Shown: positions 7,424-18,148, numbered from the stretch's first letter. The stretch: DNA of 64,000 nucleotides from Ferrimonas kyonanensis DSM 18153 (GCF_000425405.1 NZ_AUDJ01000015.1:1-64000); one strand, 5' to 3'. Program-made: numbers and translations. The notes: generated by a model not told the origin, from the letters alone.

Positions 7424-9343
7424 ATGAAAGGAATGAGTTTTAAGGCCAGTTTGATGCTGCTGTCGTTGTCACTGCTGGTGATGGCGTTGCTGGCCACCAG
7501 TGTGATGTCGGCTCGCAATCTGCAGCAAGCGGTTAGCCACCAGGTGCGGACTGCAATGCAGGAATCGGTGAACAGTGAGTCGGAGTCCATCAGTCGCTTT
7601 ATCGAGCAAGGGGACCGAGCGGTACAGGGATTGGCGCAGATTTTTGATCAGGCGGGTCCGCAAAGCGATGATTATTACCTTCGCACCCTGAAAGATGCCG
7701 AAAAAATCAGCGGCATTGACGGGTTGATGGTGGGCATGGAGTCCGGTGCCGGCTATGCCAGTCAGGCGTTTCCGGGCTGGCCCGGCGGCATATTGGATCA
7801 GGCCGCCATCGACGTAACCGCCCGCAGTTGGTATCAGCTTGGCCGTCAGCGTACCGACAGTCAGGTGACCGATGTCTACTACACTGATGGAGCCTCCACC
7901 CCCTACCTGTCTATGGTGAAGCGCACTCGAAATGGCGTGGTGGCCGCCAGCCTGTCGATGTCGACCCTGGATGCCATCGTTGAAGCGGTGGACATCGTGG
8001 AGGGCACCATCGCCATTGTCACCGAGGCCAATGGCAACATCATCGGGACCACCTCGCAGTTTGCACCTCTGCAGAGTAATTTGTCGGCGGTTCCGGGTCT
8101 GGGAGAGCGGGCGCCTGCGGTGTTGGCCAGTGAACAACTGTTTTCGAATTACGTCTTAAATGGCATTAATAAGCTGGTCATTTCCAAGCGCATCCAGTTG
8201 CCGGGTGGTAAGCAGTGGTTTTTCCTCATCGCGGTCGAAGAGGAGGTGGCGTTTGCCGCAGTCGCCGAAGCCAACCGCACCGCCATTATCACCGCCATCA
8301 TCAGCATTCTGATTTCGGCTCTGGTATTGGTGGTGATGTTGCAGCGCCAGTATCGTCCCATCATCGCCTTGAAGGAGCGGGTGCTGGATCTGGCCGAAGG
8401 CGAGGGCGATCTGACTCAGCGAATGCAGGTTAACTCCCACGACGATCTTGGCCAAATCGCGCAGGGCATCAATACCATGGTCGGCTCGCTGCAAACCATG
8501 ATGCTGGAGGTCCGTCAGGCCAGTGGCCAGTTGGCACACGGTGTGGAGGTACTTAAAGCCCAGGCGGAAGAGAACGAATCGACCCTGGCCAGCCATATGT
8601 CGGAAACCGATCAGGTCGTGACGGCTATGGAGGAACTCAACACCACCGCGGAAACCGTGGCGTCCAGTGCCGCCGAGGCTGCCCAGTTTACCCAAGAAGC
8701 CAATCGAACCGGTGAAGAGTCCAAGTTGATCGTGACCCAGGCGCAAAACAATGTTTCGGCGTTGGTGGGCGAAGTAGGTTCCACCGCCGACAACATTCAG
8801 AACATGAGTGAGGAAACTCAGAACATCAACGCCATTCTGGCAGTAATTGGTGAGATTGCCGATCAGACTAACCTGCTGGCGCTCAATGCCGCCATTGAGG
8901 CTGCTCGGGCTGGTGAGCAGGGACGGGGTTTTGCGGTGGTGGCCGACGAGGTGCGGGCGCTGGCGGGGCGAACTCAGCAGAGTACCGCAGAGATTGAAAA
9001 TGCCCTGGCTGTACTGCTGCAAGGCTCCCAGACCGTGGTGTCGGCCATGGCCGGTACCCGTAAAACCTGTGAGGAGACCGCCAATGGCGCGAAAGAGGTG
9101 TCTCTTAGCCTGGAAACCATGAGTAATTTCGTTCGCGACATTAATGATCTCAGCTCTCAAATTGCCACCGCGGCGGAGGAGCAGAGCAGTGTCTCCCAGG
9201 AGATCAGTCGTAACATGGCTGCCATCAGGGAGATGGTGCTTAGGTTGTCAGAGAGTGGCAATAAGACGCTGGATGAAACCAATAGCCTGGCGGCAATAAA
9301 TACGCAACTGCTGGGAATTGTTGGTCGATTTAAATTGGATTAA
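7424..9343 (+). CDS. Methyl-accepting chemotaxis protein
   Basis: 639 residues. A first membrane segment at about residues 8-28 is followed by a periplasmic sensor of about 250 residues with a double-Cache-like pattern ([39 protein letters not shown]), a second membrane segment (about 286-307), a HAMP linker, and the cytoplasmic signalling domain. The hairpin tip [22 protein letters not shown] (about 476-497) and [15 protein letters not shown] are canonical for binding CheA/CheW. No C-terminal CheR-tethering pentapeptide. The ligand cannot be told from sequence. A second ATG at 7433 is a possible start. Single gene with its own terminator. Confidence 0.95.
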   Translation: MKGMSFKASLMLLSLSLLVMALLATSVMSARNLQQAVSHQVRTAMQESVNSESESISRFIEQGDRAVQGLAQIFDQAGPQSDDYYLRTLKDAEKISGIDGLMVGMESGAGYASQAFPGWPGGILDQAAIDVTARSWYQLGRQRTDSQVTDVYYTDGASTPYLSMVKRTRNGVVAASLSMSTLDAIVEAVDIVEGTIAIVTEANGNIIGTTSQFAPLQSNLSAVPGLGERAPAVLASEQLFSNYVLNGINKLVISKRIQLPGGKQWFFLIAVEEEVAFAAVAEANRTAIITAIISILISALVLVVMLQRQYRPIIALKERVLDLAEGEGDLTQRMQVNSHDDLGQIAQGINTMVGSLQTMMLEVRQASGQLAHGVEVLKAQAEENESTLASHMSETDQVVTAMEELNTTAETVASSAAEAAQFTQEANRTGEESKLIVTQAQNNVSALVGEVGSTADNIQNMSEETQNINAILAVIGEIADQTNLLALNAAIEAARAGEQGRGFAVVADEVRALAGRTQQSTAEIENALAVLLQGSQTVVSAMAGTRKTCEETANGAKEVSLSLETMSNFVRDINDLSSQIATAAEEQSSVSQEISRNMAAIREMVLRLSESGNKTLDETNSLAAINTQLLGIVGRFKLD

Positions 9344-9360
9344 TCGTTCCAGAGATGAAT

Positions 9361-9393
9361 AAAAAAAGACCACGCTAAGCGTGGTCTTTTTTT
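9361..9393. terminator. Bidirectional terminator between chemoreceptor gene and dsbB
   Basis: Stem GACCACGC/GCGTGGTC (9368-9375 and 9379-9386) flanked by an A run on the left and a T run on the right, between converging genes. Confidence 0.9.
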
Positions 9394-9408
9394 ATTCTGA
9401 GTGTTGAA

Positions 9409-9960
9409 TTAATGGCAACCACCGCCGCAGCATTCGCTTCCGGAGTTGCTCTTTTTCAGGGTGGTCAGCCAGAACAGCAGGCACAACAGCAGGTGCACAC
9501 TGAAGACGGCAATCAGCCACTGGGCCATGGAGAAGCCGAGGAAAGACCAGGGGGAATCGCTGCAGTCTCCGGTGGGCATAAACAGCGACGGTAACCATTC
9601 ATGCAGTGGTGCCCATGCCGGGAAATTGGGAATGGCATCGCAGGTCGAGCCAAACAGAGTAGGGGGCGCGGTTTGCTTGGCGTGTAGGGTTAGGTTCAGA
9701 GACAAGGCCCAGGCGCTGGTGCCGGCCCAGCCGAGAAAACCGAAACGGCGTAACCAAAGGGAGTTTGGTGCGATGGCCGTGACCAGAGAGACCAGCATCA
9801 GTGCCAATACCGCAATGCGCACGTAGATGCAGTAGACACAGGGTTTAAGTTCGAGAATATGTTGGAAGAACAGGGCGATCAGCTCTAACAGTAATGCGGA
9901 TCCTGCCAGCAGCAACCAGCTGCGTCGTTGGGTGGTAAATTGTTGAGCCTGAGTCAGCAT
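9409..9960 (-). CDS. dsbB: Disulfide bond formation protein DsbB
   Basis: 183 residues, four membrane segments. The quinone-coupled pair is C41/C44 (CVYC) and the DsbA-facing pair C107/C133 (STCDAIPNF and TGDCSD). DsbB reoxidises periplasmic DsbA and passes electrons to quinone. The C-terminus carries the extra cysteine-rich tail ECCGGGCH, which is not part of the catalytic scheme. ATG at 9960 follows AAGGA. Downstream of nhaB as in E. coli, but separated from it by a terminator. Confidence 0.95.
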   Translation of the reverse strand: MLTQAQQFTTQRRSWLLLAGSALLLELIALFFQHILELKPCVYCIYVRIAVLALMLVSLVTAIAPNSLWLRRFGFLGWAGTSAWALSLNLTLHAKQTAPPTLFGSTCDAIPNFPAWAPLHEWLPSLFMPTGDCSDSPWSFLGFSMAQWLIAVFSVHLLLCLLFWLTTLKKSNSGSECCGGGCH

Positions 9961-9981
9961 CTATGGTCCTTACTACACTTC

Positions 9982-10010
9982 AAAAAAACGCCTCCGATTG
10001 TGGAGGCGTT
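9982..10010 (-). terminator. Terminator between nhaB and dsbB
   Basis: Stem AACGCCTCC/GGAGGCGTT (9987-9995 and 10002-10010) with, on the minus strand, a following run of T's (A's at 9982-9988). It lies between the nhaB stop and the dsbB ribosome-binding site, only 21 bp before the dsbB ATG. Confidence 0.8.
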
Positions 10011-10049
10011 TATTTGATATCGCAACAACTATCTGAAAATAGTTATCGT

Positions 10050-11642
10050 TTAATGTCCGGAAACACTCATGGCGTTGGCAGCGGCTTCGGCGACGGTATG
10101 GTGGCCGATCCAGCCAATGTCGTAGAAGTAAGCGGTGAAGTGCTCAAGCAGACCAAACTCAATGGCGCCCAGTCCCACCAGTGACATCACAATGGTGTAG
10201 GGCAGTGCCAGAATGACCATTCGACCATAAGACAGACGAATAAGTGGGGCCAGTGCCGAGGTCAGCAGGAACAGGAACGCCGCCTGACCGTTTGGTGTCG
10301 CCACCGATGGCAGGTTGGTACCGGTGTTGATGGCGACCGCCAGCATATCGAACTGGTCACGGGTGATCTTACCTTCCAGCAACGCCGACTTCACTTCGTT
10401 GATGTACACGGTTCCGACAAATACGTTGTCAGACACCATGGACAGCAATCCGTTGGCAATGAAGAACATCACCGCTTGAGTCTTGCCGCTGTAGGTCAGT
10501 ACCCACTCGATAACCGGACCAAACAATCCCTGCTCGATGATCACGCCGACAATGGAGAAGAATACCGCCAGCAGTGCGGTGAATGGCAAGGCTTCTTCAA
10601 ATGCCTTACCGATGGAATGCTCGTCGATGATGCCATTGAATGAGGTGGTCAGGATGATAACCGACAGACCGATGAGGCCAACGGCTGCCAGGTGCAGTGC
10701 CAGGCCGACAATCAACCAAACACCGACCAGAGCTTGAATGATCATCTGGGCGCGTTCTTTGTTGGTACGACGGCTGTCTTCGTATTCAGCGTAGTCTTCC
10801 AAAATTTTACGAACGGAATCTGGCAGTTGTTCGCCATATCCGACGATTTTGAATCGCTCAACAAAGTAACAGGTCAACAGGCCAGCAATCAGCACCGGCA
10901 GGGTAACCGGCATCATGCGAACCACAAACTCGGCAAACTGCCAGTTGGCCTGGGCGGCGATGATCAGGTTTTGAGGTTCACCCACCATGGTGCACACACC
11001 GCCAAGGGCAGTACCGACACCGGCGTGCATCATTAGATTACGCAGGAAGCCGCGGAACTGCTCCAGGTCGTCTTTGCACAGGTTTTCCTCTTCATCGTTG
11101 TTGTGGTCGTGGCTCTGATTGAAGTCTTTGCCAGAGGCAACCTTGTGGTAAATGGTGTAGAACCCCACCGCCACACTGATGATGACCGCAATCACCGTCA
11201 GCGCATCGAGGAAGGCTGACAGGAACGCAGAGAAGAAACAGAAAGCAAGTGACAACAAGGCCTTGGAACGAACCTTGGTCACCAACTTGGTAAAGATAAA
11301 CAGCAGCAACTGCTTCATGAAGAAGATGCCGGCGACCATGAAGATCAACAGCAGAATCACTTCAAGGTTGGCTTCCAGTTCATGCAGAACCGTTGCCGGC
11401 GATGCCATGCCAATGGCAACGGCTTCGATGGCCAGCAGGCCACCGGGTTGGAGCGGGTAGCACTTCAGTGCCATCGCCAGGGTAAAGATGAATTCAACGA
11501 CCAGCACCCAGCCGGCTACAAACGGATCGATTGCAAACAGTATGGGGTTGATGATCAAAAACGCGATGATTGCTAGCTTATACCACTTAGGCGCCTGGCC
11601 TAGGAAGTTATGAAAAAAGGCTTGGCGTAAACTTAGTGCCAT
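10050..11642 (-). CDS. nhaB: Na+/H+ antiporter NhaB
   Basis: 530 residues with about 12 hydrophobic segments. The N-terminus ([26 protein letters not shown]) and internal motifs such as [21 protein letters not shown] and [23 protein letters not shown] are characteristic of NhaB. It exports sodium in exchange for protons at the inner membrane. Gene order fadR / nhaB-dsbB matches E. coli. Confidence 0.97.
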   Translation of the reverse strand: MALSLRQAFFHNFLGQAPKWYKLAIIAFLIINPILFAIDPFVAGWVLVVEFIFTLAMALKCYPLQPGGLLAIEAVAIGMASPATVLHELEANLEVILLLIFMVAGIFFMKQLLLFIFTKLVTKVRSKALLSLAFCFFSAFLSAFLDALTVIAVIISVAVGFYTIYHKVASGKDFNQSHDHNNDEEENLCKDDLEQFRGFLRNLMMHAGVGTALGGVCTMVGEPQNLIIAAQANWQFAEFVVRMMPVTLPVLIAGLLTCYFVERFKIVGYGEQLPDSVRKILEDYAEYEDSRRTNKERAQMIIQALVGVWLIVGLALHLAAVGLIGLSVIILTTSFNGIIDEHSIGKAFEEALPFTALLAVFFSIVGVIIEQGLFGPVIEWVLTYSGKTQAVMFFIANGLLSMVSDNVFVGTVYINEVKSALLEGKITRDQFDMLAVAINTGTNLPSVATPNGQAAFLFLLTSALAPLIRLSYGRMVILALPYTIVMSLVGLGAIEFGLLEHFTAYFYDIGWIGHHTVAEAAANAMSVSGH

Positions 11643-11943
11643 AGCTTTCCTCTCTTATTTGTATATTTTTCGATTTTGTCGCACTCAGACGGACGATCAT
11701 ACTCGTTATTGGAGATAAGGTTAACTGACATTTAATATCAAAATTGTTTATCGATTTCTGAGATTGCTAAGGTTCGACCAGTTTTTTACAGTTTATTTGG
11801 CTGCAAATCCAGCAAACAGGTCGTTAGAGCTGTGGACGAGGTCAATTTGGGCAAATATTTGGGAAATGGATCTCATTTTTGAATTCAGGCTTTATTTGCT
11901 AAGATGGTTGAATTAAAAATCGTTCAAAAGTCGTAAGGCACCA
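11643..11943. other. nhaB/fadR divergent intergenic region with a possible FadR half-site
   Basis: 301 bp, AT-rich, holding the divergent promoters. At 11767-11783 the right half GACCAGTT matches the FadR operator consensus perfectly, but the left half matches at only 3 of 8 positions. FadR control of its own gene or of nhaB is therefore possible but unproven. Confidence 0.35.
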
Positions 11944-11949
11944 GTGACT

Positions 11950-12660
11950 ATGATAATAAAAGCGCAGAGTCCAGCAGGTTTTGCCGAAGAATATATCGTA
12001 AAATCCATCTGGAACAACAAGTTCGCGCCGGGGACCATCCTCCCTGCTGAGCGTGAATTGTCCGAGTTGATTGGGGTAACCCGGACCACGCTGCGAGAGG
12101 TGTTACAACGTCTGGCGCGTGACGGTTGGTTAACCATTCAGCATGGTAAGCCCACTCGGGTGAATAACTTCTGGGAAACCTCCGGGCTGAACATTCTGGA
12201 AACCATCGCCCGCCTGGATCAGGACGGGGTCCCGGATCTGATGGACCAACTGTTGTCGGCTCGCACCAACATCAGTGCCATCTACATTCGGGGTGCCATT
12301 CGTTACAACCCAGTAAGAGCCCAGGAAGTGTTGTCTCAACTGGTGGACGTTGAAGACGAAGCCGGCGCCTTTGCCGACTACGATTACAACCTCAACCATT
12401 CGTTGGCAATGTCATCGGACAATCCGATTTACGCCCTGATTCTAAATGGCTTCCGAAGCCTCTACAGCCGTGTCGGCCGCTACTACTTCAGCCATGAGCC
12501 AGCCAGGGTATTGGCTCGAGAGTTCTATCAGGAGTTGTTGACCTGTGCCGAGAACGGCGATGCCGATTCGGTGCCGGGACTGGTGCGCAAGTATGGCATC
12601 GAGTCCGGTAAGTTGTGGCTGCACATTCGTGCCGATATGCCCAAAGACATCGCCGAATAA
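11950..12660 (+). CDS. fadR: Fatty acid metabolism transcriptional regulator FadR
   Basis: 236 residues from the ATG, very close to E. coli FadR. N-terminal GntR-type winged helix ([46 protein letters not shown], about residues 31-76) and the all-helical acyl-CoA-binding FCD domain. It represses beta-oxidation genes and is released by long-chain acyl-CoA. A GTG at 11944 is also in frame and better spaced from AAGG (11935-11938), so two extra residues (MT) are possible; homology favours the ATG. A FadR operator is visible at fadE in this window. Confidence 0.97.
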   Translation: MIIKAQSPAGFAEEYIVKSIWNNKFAPGTILPAERELSELIGVTRTTLREVLQRLARDGWLTIQHGKPTRVNNFWETSGLNILETIARLDQDGVPDLMDQLLSARTNISAIYIRGAIRYNPVRAQEVLSQLVDVEDEAGAFADYDYNLNHSLAMSSDNPIYALILNGFRSLYSRVGRYYFSHEPARVLAREFYQELLTCAENGDADSVPGLVRKYGIESGKLWLHIRADMPKDIAE

Positions 12661-12669
12661 GCGCGAGTC

Positions 12670-12697
12670 AAAAAAAGCCCGCGGAAGCGGGCTTTTT
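12670..12697. terminator. Bidirectional terminator between fadR and ycgB
   Basis: Stem AAAAGCCCGC/GCGGGCTTTT with a GGAA loop, flanked by A's and T's on either side, between converging genes. Confidence 0.9.
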
Positions 12698-12713
12698 TAT
12701 GGTCGAAGCAACC

Positions 12714-14219
12714 TCAGTCTGTCTTGGTCTGACAGCGGCCGATGACCTCGGTGCTGCCGTTATCCCGCTCCTCTTCCAGGTATACGTCAAAGCCCCAGAG
12801 TCGATGCAGGTGCTTCATCACTTCATCTTTGCTGTCCGCCAATGGCGCCCGGCTTTGGGGCAGATAACGCAGGGTCAACGAGCGGTCACCGCGAATCTTG
12901 ACGTCCCACACCTGAATGTTGGGTTCCAGGTTCGACAGGTTGTACTGGGCCGACAGGTTCTGTCGTAACTCCCGGTAGCCTTCATCATTGTGAATCGCCC
13001 CTACCTCCAGGTAGTTTTTTCGATCGTCATCCTGAACCGTAAACAACTTGAATTGGCGCATTACCTTAGGTGACAGGTATTGGGAGATGAAACTTTCATC
13101 TTTGAAGTTGTTCATGGCGAAGTGCAGGGTATCGAGCCAGTCGCTGCCGGCGATTTCCGGGAACCAACGTTGATCCTCTTCATCCGGGGATTCACAGATC
13201 CGGCGAATGTCCTGAAACATGGCAAACCCCAGGGCATAGGGATTGATGCCACTGTAGTAGGGGCTGTTGTACTCTGGCTGCATCACCACATTGGTATGGC
13301 TGTGCAGGAATTCCATAATGAAGCGCTCGGTAACCAGGCCTTCGTCGTACAGGTGATTCATAATGGTGTAGTGCCAGAAGGTGGCCCAGCCCTCATTCAT
13401 TACCTGGGTCTGTTTCTGCGGATAGAAGTATTGCGCAATTTTGCGGACGATTCGCACGATCTCCCGCTGCCATGGCTCCAGCAGCGGCGCATTTTTCTCA
13501 ATGAAATAGAGTAGGTTTTCCTGTGGCTCTGAGGGAAAACGGCACTCCTCGCGATCGGCTTGCTCTGCCGGCGAGGCGGGCAGGGTACGCCACAGGTCGT
13601 TGACCTGAGACTGCAGGTAAGCTTCGCGCTCTTTCTGGCGTTGCCGTTCTTCTCGCAGTGAGATTTCTGCCGGCCGTTTATAGCGGTCGACACCGAAGTT
13701 CATCAGGGCGTGGCAGGAATCAAGAATCTCCTCCACCGCGTCGATGCCATGGTGCTCTTCGCAGTCGCTGATGTAGTTTTTGGCAAACACCAGGTAGTCG
13801 ATGATGGAGTCGGCGTCGGTCCACGTTTGAAACAGGTAGTTGCCTTTAAAGAAGCTGTTGTGGCCGTAACTGGCATGGGCCATCACTAACGCCTGCATGG
13901 TGATGGTGTTCTCCTCCATCAGATAGGCGATACAGGGGTTGGAGTTGATGACGATTTCATAGGCCAGCCCCATCTGGCCCCGCTTATAATTGCGCTCGGT
14001 ATCGATGAACTTCTTACCGAAGGTCCAATGGGAGTAGCCGATGGGCATGCCGACGCTGGCGTAAGCATCCATCATTTGCTCGGCGGAGATCACCTCAATC
14101 TGATTGGGGTAGGTGTCGAGCCGGTACAGAGCGGCGATGCGCTCAATCTCATGGTGGTACTGGTCCAGAAGCTCAAAGGTCCAGTCTGGTCCGTCCGATA
14201 ACGCGGTCTTTTTGCTCAT
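12714..14219 (-). CDS. ycgB: SpoVR family protein (YcgB)
   Basis: 501 residues of the SpoVR/YcgB family, with conserved blocks MGLAYEIVINSNPCIAYLMEENT, EGWATFWHYTIMNHLYD and SPYYSGINPYALG. Function is unresolved; SpoVR is needed for the spore cortex in Bacillus, and the gammaproteobacterial protein belongs to the general stress/starvation set with YeaG and YeaH. Third gene of yeaG-yeaH-ycgB, 23 bp after yeaH. In E. coli ycgB is separate, beside fadR; here both arrangements coincide. Confidence 0.95.
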   Translation of the reverse strand: MSKKTALSDGPDWTFELLDQYHHEIERIAALYRLDTYPNQIEVISAEQMMDAYASVGMPIGYSHWTFGKKFIDTERNYKRGQMGLAYEIVINSNPCIAYLMEENTITMQALVMAHASYGHNSFFKGNYLFQTWTDADSIIDYLVFAKNYISDCEEHHGIDAVEEILDSCHALMNFGVDRYKRPAEISLREERQRQKEREAYLQSQVNDLWRTLPASPAEQADREECRFPSEPQENLLYFIEKNAPLLEPWQREIVRIVRKIAQYFYPQKQTQVMNEGWATFWHYTIMNHLYDEGLVTERFIMEFLHSHTNVVMQPEYNSPYYSGINPYALGFAMFQDIRRICESPDEEDQRWFPEIAGSDWLDTLHFAMNNFKDESFISQYLSPKVMRQFKLFTVQDDDRKNYLEVGAIHNDEGYRELRQNLSAQYNLSNLEPNIQVWDVKIRGDRSLTLRYLPQSRAPLADSKDEVMKHLHRLWGFDVYLEEERDNGSTEVIGRCQTKTD

Positions 14220-14242
14220 AGGCTATCCCCTTAATCCAGAAC

Positions 14243-15511
14243 TCAGGCCGTCTGCTTTTTGAATAGCTCTTTGAAGACTGGGAAGATGTCTTCTACCGAG
14301 CGAATATGTTGCAGGGCAAAGTGGGGGTGCGCACCGGCCAGGGATTCATATTCCCGCCACAGGGTCTGGTGCGCCCTGTTGGTGATCTCGATGTAAGTAA
14401 AATAGCGACTCAGAGGCAGCAGAGTGTCGTCGAGGATCTGCCGGCACAGCGGCGAGTCATCGGCCCAGTTGTCGCCATCGGAAGCCTGGGCGGCATAAAT
14501 GTTCCACTGGTCTGCCGGATAGCGCTCTTTTTGAATTTCAGCCATCAGTTTCAGTGCGCTGGAGACGATGGTGCCTCCGGTCTCCTGACTGTAGAAAAAT
14601 TCATGTTCATCCACCTCTTTGGCCTGGGTGTGGTGGCGAATAAACACCACGTCCAACTCCTTGTAGGTGCGGGTCAGGAACAGGTACAGCAGGATGTAGA
14701 AGCGTTTGGCGATGTCCTTGGTAGCCTGATCCATCGACCCCGAGACATCCATCAGGCAGAACATCACCGCCTTGGAGGTAGGCACGGCTCGTTTGGTGTA
14801 GTTGTTGTACTTGAGATCGAAAGTATCGATAAAGGGCACCCTGGCGATCTTCTGCTCCAGCAATTCGATCTCCTCCTCCAGAGCATGGATCTCTTCGGTG
14901 CTGGATCCCGGTGTATCGGTTAACTGCTGCAAACGGAGTTGCGCCTGCTTCAACGCCCGGCGTTTACCCGCGGTCATGGCAGTACGTCGGGCCAGGGATT
15001 CCCGAAGTGAGCGTACGATGTGAATGTTGGCCGGAATGCCTTCGGAGGTGATGCCGGCCCGAACGGTTTTAAACTCCACCATCTTGTCGAAGTTGTTCTT
15101 CTTCAGGTTGGGCAATGCCAGATCATCAAACAGGATGTCCAGATACTCATCCCGTGAGATCTCAAACACGAAATCGTCGGCCCCTTCGCCACTGTTGGAC
15201 GCCTGGCCTTGGCCACTGCCGCCTCCGCCGCCCTGGGGTGGACGTTCAATGCGATCGCCCCGCTGAAACTGATCGTTACCGGGATGGACCATGCGCCGAT
15301 CACCACCCTTGCCGATATGGAACACCGGCTCGGAGATGTTTTTGGTGGGGATGCTGATGCGTTCCCCACTGTCGACATCGGTGACACTGCGGTTGGTGAC
15401 GGCGTCGGATACGGCCTGCTTAATCTGTCGCTTATAGCGACGCAGGAAACGCTGCCGATTTACGGTGCTCTTTCCTTTATTGTTAAGGCGCTTATCGATG
15501 AAGTGCGTCAT
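14243..15511 (-). CDS. yeaH: YeaH/YhbH family VWA-like protein
   Basis: 422 residues of the DUF444 family. The N-terminal half is basic and glycine-rich ([18 protein letters not shown]), and the C-terminal half carries a von Willebrand A-like domain with an intact MIDAS start, [12 protein letters not shown]. It works with the YeaG kinase in nutrient-stress responses by an unknown mechanism. Middle gene of the operon, 18 bp after yeaG. Confidence 0.95.
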   Translation of the reverse strand: MTHFIDKRLNNKGKSTVNRQRFLRRYKRQIKQAVSDAVTNRSVTDVDSGERISIPTKNISEPVFHIGKGGDRRMVHPGNDQFQRGDRIERPPQGGGGGSGQGQASNSGEGADDFVFEISRDEYLDILFDDLALPNLKKNNFDKMVEFKTVRAGITSEGIPANIHIVRSLRESLARRTAMTAGKRRALKQAQLRLQQLTDTPGSSTEEIHALEEEIELLEQKIARVPFIDTFDLKYNNYTKRAVPTSKAVMFCLMDVSGSMDQATKDIAKRFYILLYLFLTRTYKELDVVFIRHHTQAKEVDEHEFFYSQETGGTIVSSALKLMAEIQKERYPADQWNIYAAQASDGDNWADDSPLCRQILDDTLLPLSRYFTYIEITNRAHQTLWREYESLAGAHPHFALQHIRSVEDIFPVFKELFKKQTA

Positions 15512-15529
15512 AGACTTCCTCCCGCCGCT

Positions 15530-17464
15530 CTAGGATGACTTCCGTACCCTCAGGTACCATTCGGACAGCAGCCGCACCTGTTTCCGGGTGTAACCTTTCT
15601 CCATCATCCGGTCGACGAAATCGTCGTGTTTTTGCTGCTCATCGGCTGAGGTTTTGGTGTTAAACGAGATCACCGGCAGCAGATCTTCGGTATTGGAGAA
15701 CATCTTCTTCTCGATCACGGTACGCAGCTTTTCGTAGCTCACCCAGGCTGGATTCTTGCCAGAGTTATTGGCTCGGGCACGCAACACGAAATTGACGATT
15801 TCGTTTCGGAAATCCTTCGGATTGCTGATGCCAGCAGGCTTTTCAATCTTCTCCAGCTCGGCATTGAGGGCGCCACGGTCAAACAGTTGACCGGTTTCAG
15901 GGTCGCGATACTCTTGGTCCTGAATCCAAAAGTCGGCGTAGGTGACATAACGGTCAAAGATGTTCTGGCCATACTCGGAGTAGGACTCCAGGTAGGCGGT
16001 TTGAATCTCTTTGCCGATGAATTCGACGTATTTGGGAATCAGGTAGCCTTTCAGGTGCTCAAGGTACTTCTCAGCCTGATCCTGCGGGAATTGCTCTCGC
16101 TCGATCTGCTTCTCCAGCACGTAGAACAGGTGTACCGGGTTGGCTGCCACCTCACTGTGGTCGAAGTTGAACACCCGTGACAGAATCTTAAAGGCGAATC
16201 GGGTCGACAGGCCGTTCATGCCTTCATCGACGCCGGCGTAGTCCTTGTACTCCTGATGAGACTTGGCCTTAGGGTCGGTGTCTTTCAGGGTTTCGCCGTC
16301 GTACACCCGCATCTTGGAGTAAATGGAGGAGTTTTCCGGATCTTTAAGGCGGGACAGCACACTGAATTGAGACAGGATATCCAGCACGCTCGGTGCGCAT
16401 TGTGCATCGCTCAGATCGGAGTTATCCAGCAGTTTTTCATAGATCTTCTTCTCTTCAGAAACGCGCAGGCAATAAGGCACTTTGACGATGTAGACCCGAT
16501 CCAGGAAGGCTTCGTTGTTCTTGTTGTTACGGAACGTCTGCCACTCCGATTCGTTGGAGTGGGCCAGGATGATGCCATTAAATGGCAGCGCCGACAGGCC
16601 TTCGGTACCGTTATAGTTGCCTTCCTGAGTGGCGGTCAGCAGAGGGTGCAGCACCTTGATGGGCGCTTTAAACATCTCTACAAACTCCATCATCCCCTGG
16701 TTTGCTTTACACAGGGCGCCTGAGTAGGCGTAGGCATCGGCGTCGTCCTGAGCAAAATGCTCCAGTTGGCGAATGTCGACCTTACCAACCAGGGACGAGA
16801 TGTCCTGGTTGTTTTCATCCCCGGGCTCAGTCTTGGCGATGGCCAGTTGATCCAGAATCGACGGGTAGACCTTGGCCACCTTGAACTTGCTGATGTCGCC
16901 ACCGAACTCGTGCAATCGTTTCGCGGCCCACGGCGACATGATGGTGCGCAAGTAACGCTTGTTAATGTTGTATTCGTTCTGCAGGATGCTGCCATCCTCT
17001 TCGAGATCGAACAGGCACAAGGGGGAATCGTTGACCGGGCTACGTTGTCCGTTGGCGCTGAGGACGTAGATCGGAATCTTGGACATCAACTTCTTCAGCT
17101 TTTCGGCCAGAGAGGACTTACCGCCCCCCACCGGCCCCAGCAGGTATAAAATCTGCTTGGACTCTTCCAGCCCTTGAGCGGCATGTTTAAGGTAGGCGAC
17201 GATCTGCTCGATGGCCTCCTCCATGCCGTAGAATTCGGAAAATGCCGGGTAGCGTGGAACGACCCGGTTGGAAAAGATCCTCGATAGCGTCGGATCCTGG
17301 GCAGTATCGATCATCTGTGGCTCGCCAATGGCCAGCAACAGTCGCTCCGAAGCGCTGCTGTAGACGCTGGGATCCTTCTTGCACAACTGCAGATAGTCCT
17401 GAATGCCCATCTCTTCGTCGCGCGTCTGTTCGTAACGCTGTTGATAGTGCTGAAAAATAGTCAT
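15530..17464 (-). CDS. yeaG: PrkA-type serine protein kinase YeaG
   Basis: 644 residues, typical PrkA length. The N-terminal AAA domain has Walker A GPVGGGKSSLAEKL (about residue 111), and the C-terminal PrkA domain is the kinase-like part. YeaG autophosphorylates and affects sigma-S-dependent adaptation to starvation in E. coli. First gene of yeaG-yeaH-ycgB. ATG at 17464 is preceded by GGGGGAG. Confidence 0.96.
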   Translation of the reverse strand: MTIFQHYQQRYEQTRDEEMGIQDYLQLCKKDPSVYSSASERLLLAIGEPQMIDTAQDPTLSRIFSNRVVPRYPAFSEFYGMEEAIEQIVAYLKHAAQGLEESKQILYLLGPVGGGKSSLAEKLKKLMSKIPIYVLSANGQRSPVNDSPLCLFDLEEDGSILQNEYNINKRYLRTIMSPWAAKRLHEFGGDISKFKVAKVYPSILDQLAIAKTEPGDENNQDISSLVGKVDIRQLEHFAQDDADAYAYSGALCKANQGMMEFVEMFKAPIKVLHPLLTATQEGNYNGTEGLSALPFNGIILAHSNESEWQTFRNNKNNEAFLDRVYIVKVPYCLRVSEEKKIYEKLLDNSDLSDAQCAPSVLDILSQFSVLSRLKDPENSSIYSKMRVYDGETLKDTDPKAKSHQEYKDYAGVDEGMNGLSTRFAFKILSRVFNFDHSEVAANPVHLFYVLEKQIEREQFPQDQAEKYLEHLKGYLIPKYVEFIGKEIQTAYLESYSEYGQNIFDRYVTYADFWIQDQEYRDPETGQLFDRGALNAELEKIEKPAGISNPKDFRNEIVNFVLRARANNSGKNPAWVSYEKLRTVIEKKMFSNTEDLLPVISFNTKTSADEQQKHDDFVDRMMEKGYTRKQVRLLSEWYLRVRKSS

Positions 17465-17875
17465 GGTTCTCCCCCTGAATCCAGTTTGGCAGTCCCTGCG
17501 GAGTTGGATTTCATCCCGTTTCCCAGATTTAAGCGTAGACCCTATATTTCGAGAGTGGACAGCAAACCTTAGATTTTTAAGATGAAATATTTAATCGGTT
17601 TTCCCGTTGAATGCCCGGAATCAACCAGCCTATATCTATAAGACCCTGGCTTTCGCACAGCGGTTTCAACTTAATACGTACGACAGCGTCGAGGGATTCG
17701 CTTTTTTTTCACAGGATTGCAGCGTGATAGCGGGGTGGGGATGATGAAAAAATACTTGAGTATTAGTAGGTTGTAGCAGGCATAAATCCGTCATATAAGT
17801 GTAACGATAAACACCTACATTTCAGAGGGTTGCTTTGGTAGAGTTGAATTGGTTGGTGACATAGGAAGTACCACG
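17465..17875. other. yeaG upstream region, AT-rich, no further gene
   Basis: 411 bp between divergent genes. It must hold the yeaG operon promoter and one for the small gene at 17876. I looked for a sigma-54 -24/-12 pair, as in enteric yeaG, and did not find a convincing one. Confidence 0.5.
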
Positions 17876-18088
17876 ATGACCCAAGCAACTGTCGAACACA
17901 TCTCGCTGGAGATGATCGCCACTTACGCCAAATGGTGTGGCATCCACTCTCGTGAGCAGTGGCAAAGCTACCATCAACATCATGTCCGTCCCAGTTGGGT
18001 ACCGGATGACCCTGAAGCCTTTTTCAATCAGTATGGAGAGTGGCCGGGGTGGGCGTCGTTGACGGCGGGAGGCGACGTGAATCATTGA
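17876..18088 (+). CDS. Small protein resembling one phage-integrase repeat unit
   Basis: 70 residues from ATG 17876 (AGGAAG about 9 bases upstream). The C-terminal 40 residues follow the pattern SREQW-x5-PSWVPDDPEAFF-x3-GEWPGWASLTAGG. This looks like the short repeat (SxxEW ... P..iP.nPd..Y...W.gW.dwLG) that occurs in arrays in some integrases and other large proteins. Here it is a single stand-alone unit after a helical N-terminus (VEHISLEMIATYAKWCG). No known function; family assignment from memory. It has its own terminator and is not part of a visible mobile element. Confidence 0.6.
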   Translation: MTQATVEHISLEMIATYAKWCGIHSREQWQSYHQHHVRPSWVPDDPEAFFNQYGEWPGWASLTAGGDVNH

Positions 18089-18102
18089 ACGTTCGCCAAC
18101 AA

Positions 18103-18131
18103 AAAAAGGGAGCCATCTGGCTCCCTTTTTT
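18103..18131. terminator. Bidirectional terminator between small gene and sodB
   Basis: Stem GGGAGCC/GGCTCCC (18108-18114 and 18119-18125) with A's on the left and T's on the right. Confidence 0.9.
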
Positions 18132-18148
18132 GATCAGAGGTCGACGGT

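Noticed and set aside
8156-9160. 334-codon minus-strand frame
   Set aside because: Antisense to the chemoreceptor signalling domain, which is unambiguous.
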